From assembly GCF_002995495.1 (NCBI RefSeq), contig NZ_PVZV01000011.1, positions 1 through 64,000 on the forward strand: a stretch of 64,000 bases of DNA, given 5' to 3'. The notes beneath the pieces were generated by a model. That model ran no database searches. It saw only the letters and a program-made list of their open reading frames with translations, and had not been told where the DNA came from. The position numbers and the translations under genes are program-made. Of the stretch, positions 7,301 to 14,599 are shown piece after piece (position 1 is the first letter of the stretch; each line of letters begins with the position of its first letter). The stretch comes from Actinocorallia populi. GTDB lineage: Bacteria > Actinomycetota > Actinomycetes > Streptosporangiales > Streptosporangiaceae.

Positions 7301-9221
7301 GGTAAAGCTCACGGACGGCGAGCGACGGGTCGCCGTAGAGTTGGCGGCCCATGAGGAGTTCGCGGATCTTCTCGTCGGATAGGCGGAACGCCAGGAGCGG
7401 CAGCTCATAGAGCTTCTCGTCGTTGCGGTGCTCGGGGCGCAGCCTGCCGTCCGTGAATCCGGCGGGCAGGGCTGAGAGAAGACCGGGGTCGCTGCCCGGA
7501 ATAGCTGCGAAGGACGTGCGGGCCTCTACCGCAAATGATTTCCGGGCGTCCTCGGTTGTCGCAACGACCGTTTCGAAGGCCCGGTGGACCGCGGGATGGT
7601 TGCAGACCGCGTCGAGCGCGAGGACCTCGCCCTCTTCTGTCCAGGAAAGATGCTCGATGGCGCGTTGGAGGGTCGACAGCGGGAGCTCGTCGGTGATTCC
7701 GATGTGGTCGGCGACGACGGTGGGCATGCGGCGGGCGTCCACGGCCATGTTTCCGGCGACGGCGAGCAGCGCGGCCAGGGATCGGGCCTCGGGCGTGAAA
7801 CCGGGCCGGGCGATGCGTTCCAGGAGCCGAGGATCGTCGGCGTTGGAGCCGACCGCGTGCATCAGCGCCTGCGTGACTGACGCGAGTTCCCCGCTCGTGA
7901 ACGGCCGCTGGGCTCCCGCGGAGGAGAGCGAGGAGGACAGCAGTCGTCCAGCTTCGATAGCGTCGGGCCCCTCCCAGAGGCGGGGTCGCGCGATGAGCCA
8001 CCGATGGACGAGCCACAGCGCAAGATCGTTGCGTGCCTTGGTGTGGCCGCGATTGGCGAGTCCGTCGGCGCGGCGGCATACGCGCTCGAACATCGAATGG
8101 GTGAGTTCGAGGTCGTCCCGGTGCCCACCGGTGAACCTCCGGGTGAAGTCCGTCGGTTCGATGACCGCGGCGTCACGCAACCCCGCCGACATGATCGACT
8201 CGCGGAGGAAGGGGACGGCGATGGCCATGCCGAGTTCCTGCGGGGACAGGCGGGCTTCCGCCGGGAAGATCTGGGCGAGCGCGGTGAGGACCCGAATAGG
8301 GTACCGGGGGGTGGACCAGCGGTCGTCCAAGCCAGTCCGCGCGCTCAGGAATGCCTTCGCGTCCTGCCAGTCCTCGGCGGCCTTCTCGATGACGTCGACG
8401 ACGGCGGCCCGGACAGGTGCGATGGCGGCCGGATCGCAGCGGGCACGGTTCCACAGCGGTGAGTTCTCGACGGCCCGCCGCCACGCGGTCCTGACCTCAT
8501 CTCCTTCGCAGATCGCGAGAGCGCTCTCGGTTCCGTCCACCGCCCACCGGATCTGAGGCTTCTGCGGGTCGGCATCAGTGGTGGCCAGGTGGCGGGAAAG
8601 ACCCGCGATCGAGGTGTCGAAAACCTCGCGAAGGGTCCGGGCGGGGTCGCGCCGAGCCAAGGCTTCGCTGAGATGCTGGGTGAAGTAGCTGCCGGTGTCG
8701 TTGAAGCTGCTGGTCTCGCCGTCGGCGCAGCTGGTGACGAGCGCGAATGCGCCAGCCGGGGGGAAGCGCAGGGTGCCGCCACCGAGGCCCGTTCCGCCGT
8801 CTCGGCAAGCGTCGATAATCATAACGATGAGCGCGGCGCGGCATTTCTCTACGGCCCGGGGGACGAGGGGGATCAGACTTCCCCGGTCGGGTCGTTGGTC
8901 GTCGTCGAGGTCGGGGTAGACGTCACTCGGAACGAGGTAGCTTTCGCCGTCGACGGCGATGCCGTGGCCGCTGAAATAGAGCAGGAGGACGCTTCCCTCA
9001 GGTGCCTCGCGGCACGCATGGTTGATCGCGCGCTGAATCGCACCACGGGTCGGCTGCTCCCGCTGATCGTGGTCGGGGGAACAGTACGCAATGTCGTAGC
9101 CGGATTCGGTGAGCGCGTCGTGCATCGCGTCGAGGTCCGCACGGACGGTCGCGCCGAGCGGCTCGAAGAGGTCGGCGGGCGTCTCGGGAACTCCTATGAG
9201 AAGCGCGTAGTGTCCGCCCAA
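4392..9221 (-). CDS. Giant caspase-like protease fused to an Hsp90-type GHKL ATPase and a long wHTH-like array
   Basis: 1609 residues. Residues 1-230 form a caspase/metacaspase (peptidase C14) domain: MGGHYALLIGV strand 1, catalytic His86 in YFSGHG, catalytic Cys139 in IIDACRDGG. An all-helical region of about 330-600, possibly an inactive HD-type domain, follows. Residues ~605-1000 carry an Hsp90-like GHKL ATPase: N-box RELYQNALDA (Glu638, Asn642), G1 CSDNGVGM (688-693), G2 SQFGIGVFSYF (~735-745). The remaining 600 residues look like repeated winged-helix units (for example ESRNHAKDRGEHQRLLRICA, LEESEEKVVERLRKYAGLF). The start is TTG at 9221 with AAGGACGGAG just upstream. No signal peptide. 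Family knowledge links such caspase plus Hsp90-N plus wHTH proteins to NTP-dependent conflict systems. Confidence 0.88.
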   Translation of the reverse strand: MGGHYALLIGVPETPADLFEPLGATVRADLDAMHDALTESGYDIAYCSPDHDQREQPTRGAIQRAINHACREAPEGSVLLLYFSGHGIAVDGESYLVPSDVYPDLDDDQRPDRGSLIPLVPRAVEKCRAALIVMIIDACRDGGTGLGGGTLRFPPAGAFALVTSCADGETSSFNDTGSYFTQHLSEALARRDPARTLREVFDTSIAGLSRHLATTDADPQKPQIRWAVDGTESALAICEGDEVRTAWRRAVENSPLWNRARCDPAAIAPVRAAVVDVIEKAAEDWQDAKAFLSARTGLDDRWSTPRYPIRVLTALAQIFPAEARLSPQELGMAIAVPFLRESIMSAGLRDAAVIEPTDFTRRFTGGHRDDLELTHSMFERVCRRADGLANRGHTKARNDLALWLVHRWLIARPRLWEGPDAIEAGRLLSSSLSSAGAQRPFTSGELASVTQALMHAVGSNADDPRLLERIARPGFTPEARSLAALLAVAGNMAVDARRMPTVVADHIGITDELPLSTLQRAIEHLSWTEEGEVLALDAVCNHPAVHRAFETVVATTEDARKSFAVEARTSFAAIPGSDPGLLSALPAGFTDGRLRPEHRNDEKLYELPLLAFRLSDEKIRELLMGRQLYGDPSLAVRELYQNALDACRYRQMRRQYLTALGKPLADWRGSISFTQGEENGRAYIECSDNGVGMTAGALKNTFANAGERFVHRQDFRYEQALWQERDSSLRLVPNSQFGIGVFSYFMIADEIEITTRAVRDDDQPGIDASHIRIASSGSLFQITRAGGVPSGGTTIRLYLTSETEVSALRTLRHLLWLSEFQVQVNHHGTGAETWLPEDLHPPGGTGAETLRHGADFWWVPGEGGLIADGIRTNQKIDGLVINLRGEHRPRFTVDRNSLQDWDKPWVEAQIQAALPFLLDWPELTLTWLWKVTDSAPRVAQSIYRFLVAEQHPTPLGGSRGDARAPLTELGCLPFDHMIVGIQSWGWHSADRRWLLAWRQGVWAQVANVSAERHLPVPQDLAGFPAAGPEDSAALTKVFTANSRRDAPPNFRPTAALLLEMFEKQHDEPPSALRRLRRYAITGLDVSCLREVPLPEHPFDEDERFLYSALAAWSASPSGWPDGQGLARASQRLNVPVAETIRRIEQLIPGTPPIPLDTATLPLETVTAADLRLLHRAWDSGSRVIGPRIAAGASADLDLPLSVILPMFRRLAGFGCEIPDDHAYPESPTPTEIEALRYIPNFGAELTEFEFVVFAAKLGRPARSVADELERLQNLGFLVLPDLGDAVDEQFSEAEQNILSARFQEYANHIRYRPGAWNVVDQLIDSVGVPESRNHAKDRGEHQRLLRICALKRPVSAAELLDASLTLGSNFTEAVKHYQVLFPGTADLTDIPAVAQASTVRCDSAAESHALLGPWSSRSYNCERLTWRLTPWDIVRGSQLARLSVGEFLDDLARFRVLGAPVPELAEAEQKTLASYVPDAYDIAMLTSVVNYGDSVPITRVDSFYLLQTAGQFGWTVKYADERFARFVPLGLELGYPRDACLDEIVYWQDLLAVTEWLDGQAPVVSGLVGREHVRKAAEDLEESEEKVVERLRKYAGLFGYRIKKATDGD

Positions 9222-9402
9222 GTGACTCCGTCCTTGCCGAGAGAGCGCCGAACGGGCATTCTATTCAACAAATCATGGGAACGGGAAACGGTCTGTGGGT
9301 CATTTTCGGTCAGGGTCGGTTCCCTTTTTGGATGTGTGGTTATGGAGCTGGGCCTGCTGCGGTGAGAGTCCAGGCGCCCCCTACGTCCGCTGTCCACGCC
9401 CA

Positions 9403-9462
9403 GCTTGGGACTGGCTAACGGTCTTCTACCTGCCGCTCTACACACCCGAGCTCAAGCAGAAG
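9403..9462 (+). pseudogene. Scrap of an IS630-family transposase
   Basis: A short segment translates as WDWLTVFYLPLYTPELK. This closely resembles the conserved stretch of IS630/Tc1-type DDE transposases around the last catalytic residues (WLTVFxLPxYxPELNPVE). No start, no upstream domain and no continuation after ELKQKKPLG are present, so only a relic remains. The rest of 9222-9888 holds no gene I can support. Its base composition is visibly lower in GC than the chromosome to the right, in keeping with accessory DNA. Confidence 0.55.
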
Positions 9463-9623
9463 AAGCCCCTTGGCGAAGCGAGTACGCCGCTCAAAGCTAG
9501 TCTAGAGCCGAGGCCATAAATCTGCTGGCCCGGGAGGCGGGCACCTCTTTCTCGATCGATACGTTCTGCAGCTGTTGTCTGAGGGCGAAGGCGGGATAGC
9601 CCGAAGAGAAGCACTGCTGATTT

Positions 9624-9641
9624 TGCTAACGCGATGCTAAC
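9624..9641 (+). repeat. Left copy of a GCTAAC-type direct repeat
   Basis: TGCTAACGCGATGCTAAC at 9624-9641 is followed about 20 bp later by GGACAGGGGTGGACCGCGG. A near copy in the same order and orientation occurs at 10504 onward: TGCTAACGCCGGTGCTAAC, then GGACAGCGGTGGACGGCC. The two copies bracket the secreted-protein gene at 9889-10449. They may be attachment-site-like or recombination remnants of a mobile element; no integrase is present. Confidence 0.55.
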
Positions 9642-9888
9642 GCTGAGGCTGGATCGTTATGGACAGGGGTGGACCGCGGAAGTGCAGCTGCGCTGGCTGG
9701 GGGACGGATCTGTACGAGGGTAGATGGTTCTGATCTTGCTTGTAAACAGCAAAGCACACAAGGGCTTCTCTGTTTCTTCTATCTTCAGGGCCGTCACAAC
9801 CGTCTTGTAACGAGGTGTCTGCCTTGAAGGTGCGTGTCTGCAGATTCCGATAGATTGCGTCGGCCGTTCAGATCTGTGGAGGTTGCTG

Positions 9889-10449
9889 ATGAAGGTCGGG
9901 CTTATAGGGATGACTGTGGCCGTTGCTGCAGGTGGCGCACTATTTGCTCTCGCTGAATCCGCCCAGGCCGCCGCCAGCTGCGCGATCGGTTCATGGACGG
10001 TCACCCGATACGCAGGTGAGGGCAGCGGTAACCCTCCCACCCCGAGCAGCGGTCGCAAGCGGACCAAGCTCAAGATCTCCAAGACCTCGATGGTCTGGAA
10101 CTTCAATGGGTCAACAGATCTGATGGTCGGATCATGGGATGACGACGTGCCCCCTATCACTATCACCTACCGCAAGACACTCAAGATGAAGGCACGCATC
10201 ACCGGGGCGAAGAAGGGCACCATCAAGGCCAAGCCGTCATCGGCCACTGGCAATGCCACCTACAAGATCAACTTGCCGGGCACTCTCTCCAAGGGAAACC
10301 TCGTGAAGACCGCCAAGGACGGAGCTGAAAGCCACCTGTACGGCGGTCCCTACACCTGTACGGCGAAAACCCTGAAGATTACCGGCCGCCACACCTACAA
10401 CGACGGTGAATATGACACCTGGACTTGGTGGCTACGCCGCACCCGGTAG
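9889..10449 (+). CDS. Small secreted protein of unknown function
   Basis: 186 residues. The start is ATG 9889 (MKVGLIGM) because GGAGG lies at 9878-9882; an upstream in-frame TTG would overlap that site. A Sec signal peptide is clear: basic start, hydrophobic core VAVAAGGALFALAESA, cleavage near AQAAA/SC. The mature part has two cysteines (near both ends, perhaps one disulfide), is rich in Thr, Lys and Gly, and has beta-type motifs such as YRKTLKMKARITGAKKGTIK. I do not recognise the family. The composition is less GC-rich than the core genome and it is bracketed by GCTAAC repeats, so it is probably acquired. Confidence 0.7.
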   Translation: MKVGLIGMTVAVAAGGALFALAESAQAAASCAIGSWTVTRYAGEGSGNPPTPSSGRKRTKLKISKTSMVWNFNGSTDLMVGSWDDDVPPITITYRKTLKMKARITGAKKGTIKAKPSSATGNATYKINLPGTLSKGNLVKTAKDGAESHLYGGPYTCTAKTLKITGRHTYNDGEYDTWTWWLRRTR

Positions 10450-10503
10450 CAGTTGCCCCGCAACGGCGAGCCTTGTAGTTCTCGCGAGAACCGACGAGGA
10501 GCT

Positions 10504-10522
10504 TGCTAACGCCGGTGCTAAC
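10504..10522 (+). repeat. Right copy of the GCTAAC-type direct repeat
   Basis: TGCTAACGCCGGTGCTAAC, with the downstream block GGACAGCGGTGGAC at 10533-10546, matches the repeat at 9624. A perfect 14-bp palindrome GTTCTCGCGAGAAC lies just before it at 10478-10491 and has no counterpart at the left copy. The IS5-type element begins about 60 bp further right. Confidence 0.5.
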
Positions 10523-10580
10523 AACAATGCTGGACAGCGGTGGACGGCCTGGACGCTACTCGTTTGACTCTTACAGCTCA

Positions 10581-11458
10581 TAACAAAATGCTTCTATCTC
10601 GCGACATCAGGTGACGGCCTGCTGTGTGGTGGCCTCGTGAAGAAGGGCGAGCAACCCCCGTGGATCGTCTCTGATGGGTTGTGGGAGCGGATCGAGCCGC
10701 TGCTGCCGAAGGTCGAGCGGCGCAGGCGCCACCCGGGCCGTCGCCGGCTGGACGACCGCAAGGTGTTGTGCGGGATCTTGTTCGTGCTGCACACGGGGAT
10801 CCGGTGGGAGTTCCTCCCGAGTGAGCTGGGGTTCGGCTCGGGCATGACGTGCTGGCGCAGGTTGCGGGACTGGCACGAGGCCGGCGTGTGGGACGCCCTG
10901 CACCAGGCGCTGCTGGTGGAACTGCACACCGCGAAGCAGTTGGACTGGTCGCGGGCGGGGAAGCGACAGCTCGCACGTCAGGGCTTTGAAGGGCGGCCCA
11001 AAACCGGCCGGAGCCCGGTCGACCGAGGCCGAGCGGGCTCCAAGCACCACGTCCTGACCGACGGCGGCGGCATTCCGCTGGCCGTGTCGCTGACCGGCGG
11101 CAACCGCAATGACGTCACCCAACTCGTCCCGCTGCTGGACAAGGTCCGGCCCGTGCGCGGCCGGGTGGGACGGCCCCGCCGCAGGCCAGAGAGGCTGCTG
11201 GCCGACCGTGGCTACGACCACGACAAGTACCGGCGGCTGCTGTGGCAGCGCGGCATCAAGCCCGTCATCGCCCGCCGCGGCACCCCGCACGGCTCCGGGC
11301 TGGGTGCCCAGCGCTACGTCGTGGAGCGCACGATCGGCCTGTTGCACTGGTTCCGACGCTTGCGCATCCGCTGGGAGATCCGCGACGACATCCACGAGGC
11401 CTTCCTGCTCCTGGGCGCATCCCTGATCTGCTGGAGACGCCTCGCCCGCACTTTGTTA
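10581..11458 (+). mobile_element. IS5-family (IS427-like) insertion sequence, about 0.88 kb
   Basis: Imperfect inverted ends are visible: TAACAAAATGC at 10581 and, read from the other end, TAACAAAGTGC at 11458. The flanking bases are consistent with the short TA-type target of this group. The element contains one transposase frame on the plus strand. Both ends have drifted, and together with damage in the transposase this suggests an old, inactive copy. Confidence 0.65.
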
Positions 11459-11680
11459 GGACCTCTTAATGTCATCGGAACTCTCTACTGTGCTCGTGCG
11501 CGCGGCTGGTTCCGGGGCATCCAGATCGGTAAGGAGTGGCAGTCCGGTCACGTCCAGCAGGGTGGTGTAAGAGTTGATCTTCGCGTGATCCTGTTGGTGC
11601 AGGTTAAGCGGTCAGTGCCGCTGGCTGCTGGTCTTCCTGCCCCGGCTGGCCGGGGATCATTCGCAGGCGGGATTTGGTGA
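10637..11680 (+). pseudogene. IS5-type transposase with a compensated frameshift over the first catalytic Asp and a read-through tail
   Basis: The N-terminus (WIVSDGLWERIEPLLP) is the DUF4096 domain; SKHHVLTDGGGIPLAVSLTG and LLADRGYDHDKYRR belong to the DDE_Tnp_1 catalytic domain. The family reads RAVIDSSHVRALKGGPKTG between these domains; here the frame reads RAGKRQLARQGFEGRPKTG. The expected peptide DSSHVRALKGGPK is present in the +1 frame (about 10965-11003). One base is therefore gained before it and one lost in the A-run after it, removing the first catalytic Asp. The natural end near 11458 is also lost and the frame continues about 70 residues into flanking DNA. It is very likely inactive. 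Confidence 0.75.
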
Positions 11681-12947
11681 GGATTTCCGGGCCCATGTAG
11701 CGGCGGGCTTCGGTCCATTCGTCGGTCTGTTCCATCAGGACCGCGCCGATGAGGCGGATGATGCTGGCCCTGTCTGGGAAGATCCCGACGACGTCGGTCC
11801 GTCGCCGGATCTCCTTGTTCAGCCGTTCCTGGGGATTGTTCGACCAGATCTGCTTCCAGATCTCACGCGGGAACGCCGCGAAGGCCAGCAGGTCTGCGGC
11901 TGCTTGATCGAGGTGTTCGGCGGCGGCCGGGTGCTTGGCCTCCAAGGCGAGGACGGCCCGGGCATGGGCGGCGGTGACCTCGGCGGCGTCGGGCTGGTCG
12001 AACACGGTCCGGACCAGGGTCGCCACCCACGGCTGAGAAGACTTCGGCACCTTCGTCAGAAGATTCCGCAGGTAGTGGGTCCGGCACCGCTGCCAGGAGG
12101 CGCCCGGCAAGGTCGCGGCGATCGCGTCGACCAGGCCGCGGTGGGCGTCGGAGACGACCAGCTGAACCCCGGCCAGGCCGCGAGCGACGAGGCCGCGCAG
12201 GAACGCCAGCCAGCCTGCACCGTCCTCGCCGGAGGTGACCTCGCAGCCGAGGACCTCGCGGCGCCCGTCGGCGTTCACCGCGGTCGCGACGAGCACGTGG
12301 ACGTTCACGATCCGGCCGCCTTCGCGGGCCTTCTGGGTGAGGGCGTCGACCCACACGAACGTGTAAGGACCCGCATCGAGCGGCTGGCTGCGGAACGCCT
12401 CCACCTGCACGTCCAGGCTCTTGGCGAGTTCCGAGACCTGGCTCTTGGAGATGCCCTTGATGCCGAGCTGCTCGACCAGCTTGTCGACCCGGCGCGTGCT
12501 CACGCCGAGCAGGTAGGCCGTCGCCACCACGCTCACCAGCGCCTGCTCGGCCCGCCGACGGCGGTCCAGCAGCCATTCGGGGAAGTACGAGCCCGACCTC
12601 AGTTTCGGGATCGCCAGCTCCACGGTCCCGGCCCGCGTGTCCCACTCGCGGGGCCGGTAGCCGTTGCGGGAGTTGACCCTCTCGTTGCTGCGCTCGCCGT
12701 AGCCGGCCCCGCACACGGCATCGGCCTCGGCCGACATCAAAGCGTTCGCCATGGTCTGCACCATGGCCCGCAACAGATCCGGCTCACCAGCCCCGATCTG
12801 CTCCACCAGCCACCGGCCAGGGTCCACACTGTCACTCACGGCCATCGCGTTTCTTCTCCTTCGGTTCTTGGTCGATTCGAAGGATCACGCGATGGCCGTC
12901 TCATGTCATGACGACACCCCTGAGCTGGGGAAACTCATACACCACCC
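11560..12947 (-). mobile_element. IS256-family insertion sequence, 1.39 kb
   Basis: Terminal inverted repeats GGGTGGTGTAAGAGTT (11560-11575) and AACTCATACACCACCC (12932-12947) match at 15 of 16 positions and enclose a single full-length transposase. I see no clear 8-9 bp target duplication outside them, so flanks may have been rearranged. It lies directly beside the IS5-type copy and beside an ISL3 remnant, making a cluster of insertions at the island's right edge. Confidence 0.85.
11604..12845 (-). CDS. IS256-family transposase, apparently intact
   Basis: 413 residues, the usual length for this mutator-type DDE transposase. The catalytic residues are recognisable: Asp167 in FVWVDALTQK, Asp233 in LVVSDAHRGL, and Glu339 in NNPQERLNKEIRRR; the conserved CxxH motif WQRCRTHYLRNLL is also present. 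ATG 12845 is the natural start, and the terminal repeats lie 44 bp and 102 bp outside the gene. It is the only insertion sequence in the window that looks capable of movement. Confidence 0.93.
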   Translation of the reverse strand: MAVSDSVDPGRWLVEQIGAGEPDLLRAMVQTMANALMSAEADAVCGAGYGERSNERVNSRNGYRPREWDTRAGTVELAIPKLRSGSYFPEWLLDRRRRAEQALVSVVATAYLLGVSTRRVDKLVEQLGIKGISKSQVSELAKSLDVQVEAFRSQPLDAGPYTFVWVDALTQKAREGGRIVNVHVLVATAVNADGRREVLGCEVTSGEDGAGWLAFLRGLVARGLAGVQLVVSDAHRGLVDAIAATLPGASWQRCRTHYLRNLLTKVPKSSQPWVATLVRTVFDQPDAAEVTAAHARAVLALEAKHPAAAEHLDQAAADLLAFAAFPREIWKQIWSNNPQERLNKEIRRRTDVVGIFPDRASIIRLIGAVLMEQTDEWTEARRYMGPEILTKSRLRMIPGQPGQEDQQPAALTA

Positions 12948-13044
12948 CCGTGGACGCAACCGGCAGTCCCCTCGGCCTGCACGAAGGTGGCGCTCGTGCC
13001 TAATCTGCGACCGGGCATAGCTGGGAGCCAGGGCGAGGCCCGTC

Positions 13045-13437
13045 AGAGCTGGCCGCGTGTCCGCTCCCCACACCAGTGCTTGTACAGCAACACCGCCGTT
13101 CTGTGCGACAAGACCCTCGCCGAGGTCCGGCTCGCACTCCGCGTGCTGGGTGACCGCCAACCCGCCACGCCTCATCGGGGTCTTCGCCGAACTCCTCACC
13201 CCCGCAGAAGGGGACGACGCGCGGCTCACCGCCGGGATCGCCGACGCCCGCGCTGCCGACCTACCTCACCTGCACGGCATGCTCACCGGCGTCGACCTTG
13301 ACAGTGCCGCGGTCGACGCCGTCCTTCCGCAACGATCGCACCGAAGGCGTTGATACCCGCACCGAACGGTTCATGAGATAGATGCACGGCCGAGGCGACT
13401 TTGACCGCCTCCGCCGTCGCATCCTTCTTCCATGCAT
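13045..13437 (+). pseudogene. C-terminal remnant of an ISL3-family transposase
   Basis: Two frames read through the conserved C-terminus of ISL3 transposases: ADLPHLHGMLTGVDLDSAAV in one, then RNDRTEGVDTRTERFMR, a stop, and MHGRGDFDRLRRRILL in another. The family equivalent is (N)GxTEGVNTKxKxxxRQMYGRAGFxLLRxRILL. There is one frameshift near 13325, and a TAG replaces the expected Gln codon. The N-terminal zinc finger and most of the catalytic domain are absent; the adjacent IS256 copy may account for that. Confidence 0.7.
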
Positions 13438-13499
13438 CGCGGAGAGCTACCGCTGATCGCGGGCGGAGCCGTTCGCTGAACGGGCCCGTAAGCGCTCCG

Positions 13500-14561
13500 T
13501 CACAGCTTGATGACCTTGCTCGTGGGGATCGGGTGGGATTCCGCTTTGATCCATCGCAGTGCCCAGGTTCCCTCCGTGTGGGAGTCGGTGTCGATCCAGT
13601 TTCCGTATCCGGGGTTCTTGGCCGCGACGACGATGGTGAGGGTGCCGTCCTCGTTCAGCTTGGCCGTGTGGTTGTTGATGTAGATGTTCGTGCGGTGGTA
13701 GTCGAGGGACTCCACCCAGAAGTTCTGCAGCACGAAGTTGAAGTATTCGCAGTCCGGGACTTCGGTCTCGATGACCCAGGCTTCGTCCTCGGCGAGCTTC
13801 CAGTAGCCGTGGAGGTAGAAGATCGTGGGGTCTCCGCCGGCGTTCTGGAACTGGTCCTGGCCCCTGTCGAAGATCTGGTTGGCGTGCGGCTGGAATTTGC
13901 GCGACCACTCAAGGAAGGTGTTCGCGGTGCCGCGGACCATGTTGACGGCGTTGGTGAGGCGCCCCTCCATCTGCTCCGGGGTCAGCGGATCGAACTCGGC
14001 ATCGGGGTCGAGGCATTCGATGGACAGTTCGGCCGGGACCTCGTTGGGGCGGTCTCGGTAGGTCTGCCGTACGGAGATGAGGTTGCTGTCCGGGGCGAGC
14101 GGAAGCCAGGCGCCCGTGGCCGGCTTCTCGACGGAGGCGGTGAAGGAGAACCGGCCGTGCTCGTCGAGTTCGAGGTCGTGGCCGTGCAGATCGCCCGTCT
14201 GCGTCATCGTGCCGTCGATGTGGTACCGGTTCACGCGGGAGCCGAAGGTCAGCAGCGGGACCGTTCCCCGGGTCCCGGTGATCCGGTAGCCGTACCGGCC
14301 CGAGATGTTCGCGCGCATGTACACGTTGTCGGGGTTGTCGGCGCCGATCTTGGTCATCATGTTGGGGTTCGGCGCCGAGGTGAACTGCGGCCAGCGCGGA
14401 TCGGTGTACTCCACGCAGTTGATGGTGGCGTAGCGCAGGAGCCGGCTCAGGTAGCGAACGCCCTCGGCCTGCGTGAGCGGGTCCTGCGGGACGATCTCGT
14501 CCGACAGGATGTTGCCGAGCGAGAGCAAATCGGCGCAGAACTTGTCCCAGGTGGCATTCAA
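13500..14561 (-). CDS. DUF1214-domain protein, last gene of the sulfation module
   Basis: 353 residues. The start is TTG 14561 (MNATWDKFCADLLSL) with AAGGGAG about 7 bp upstream. The C-terminal half carries the DUF1214 signature: WVIETEVPDCEYFNFVLQNFW, then YINNHTAKLNEDGTLTIVVA and NPGYGNWIDTDSHTEG. The N-terminal helical part resembles the region that accompanies DUF1214 in actinobacterial proteins. No catalytic residues are assigned to this family. It sits 38 bp after the sulfotransferase, is probably co-transcribed with it, and may bind a hydrophobic pathway intermediate, which is inference. Confidence 0.75.
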   Translation of the reverse strand: MNATWDKFCADLLSLGNILSDEIVPQDPLTQAEGVRYLSRLLRYATINCVEYTDPRWPQFTSAPNPNMMTKIGADNPDNVYMRANISGRYGYRITGTRGTVPLLTFGSRVNRYHIDGTMTQTGDLHGHDLELDEHGRFSFTASVEKPATGAWLPLAPDSNLISVRQTYRDRPNEVPAELSIECLDPDAEFDPLTPEQMEGRLTNAVNMVRGTANTFLEWSRKFQPHANQIFDRGQDQFQNAGGDPTIFYLHGYWKLAEDEAWVIETEVPDCEYFNFVLQNFWVESLDYHRTNIYINNHTAKLNEDGTLTIVVAAKNPGYGNWIDTDSHTEGTWALRWIKAESHPIPTSKVIKL

Positions 14562-14599
14562 GTGTTTCTCCCTTGCGCTGGTCGTCGTCGGGCTTCTGT

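Noticed and set aside
9295-9519. 74-codon plus-strand protein
   Set aside because: Only an IS630 transposase fragment inside it is recognisable; the remainder has no start signal or homology.
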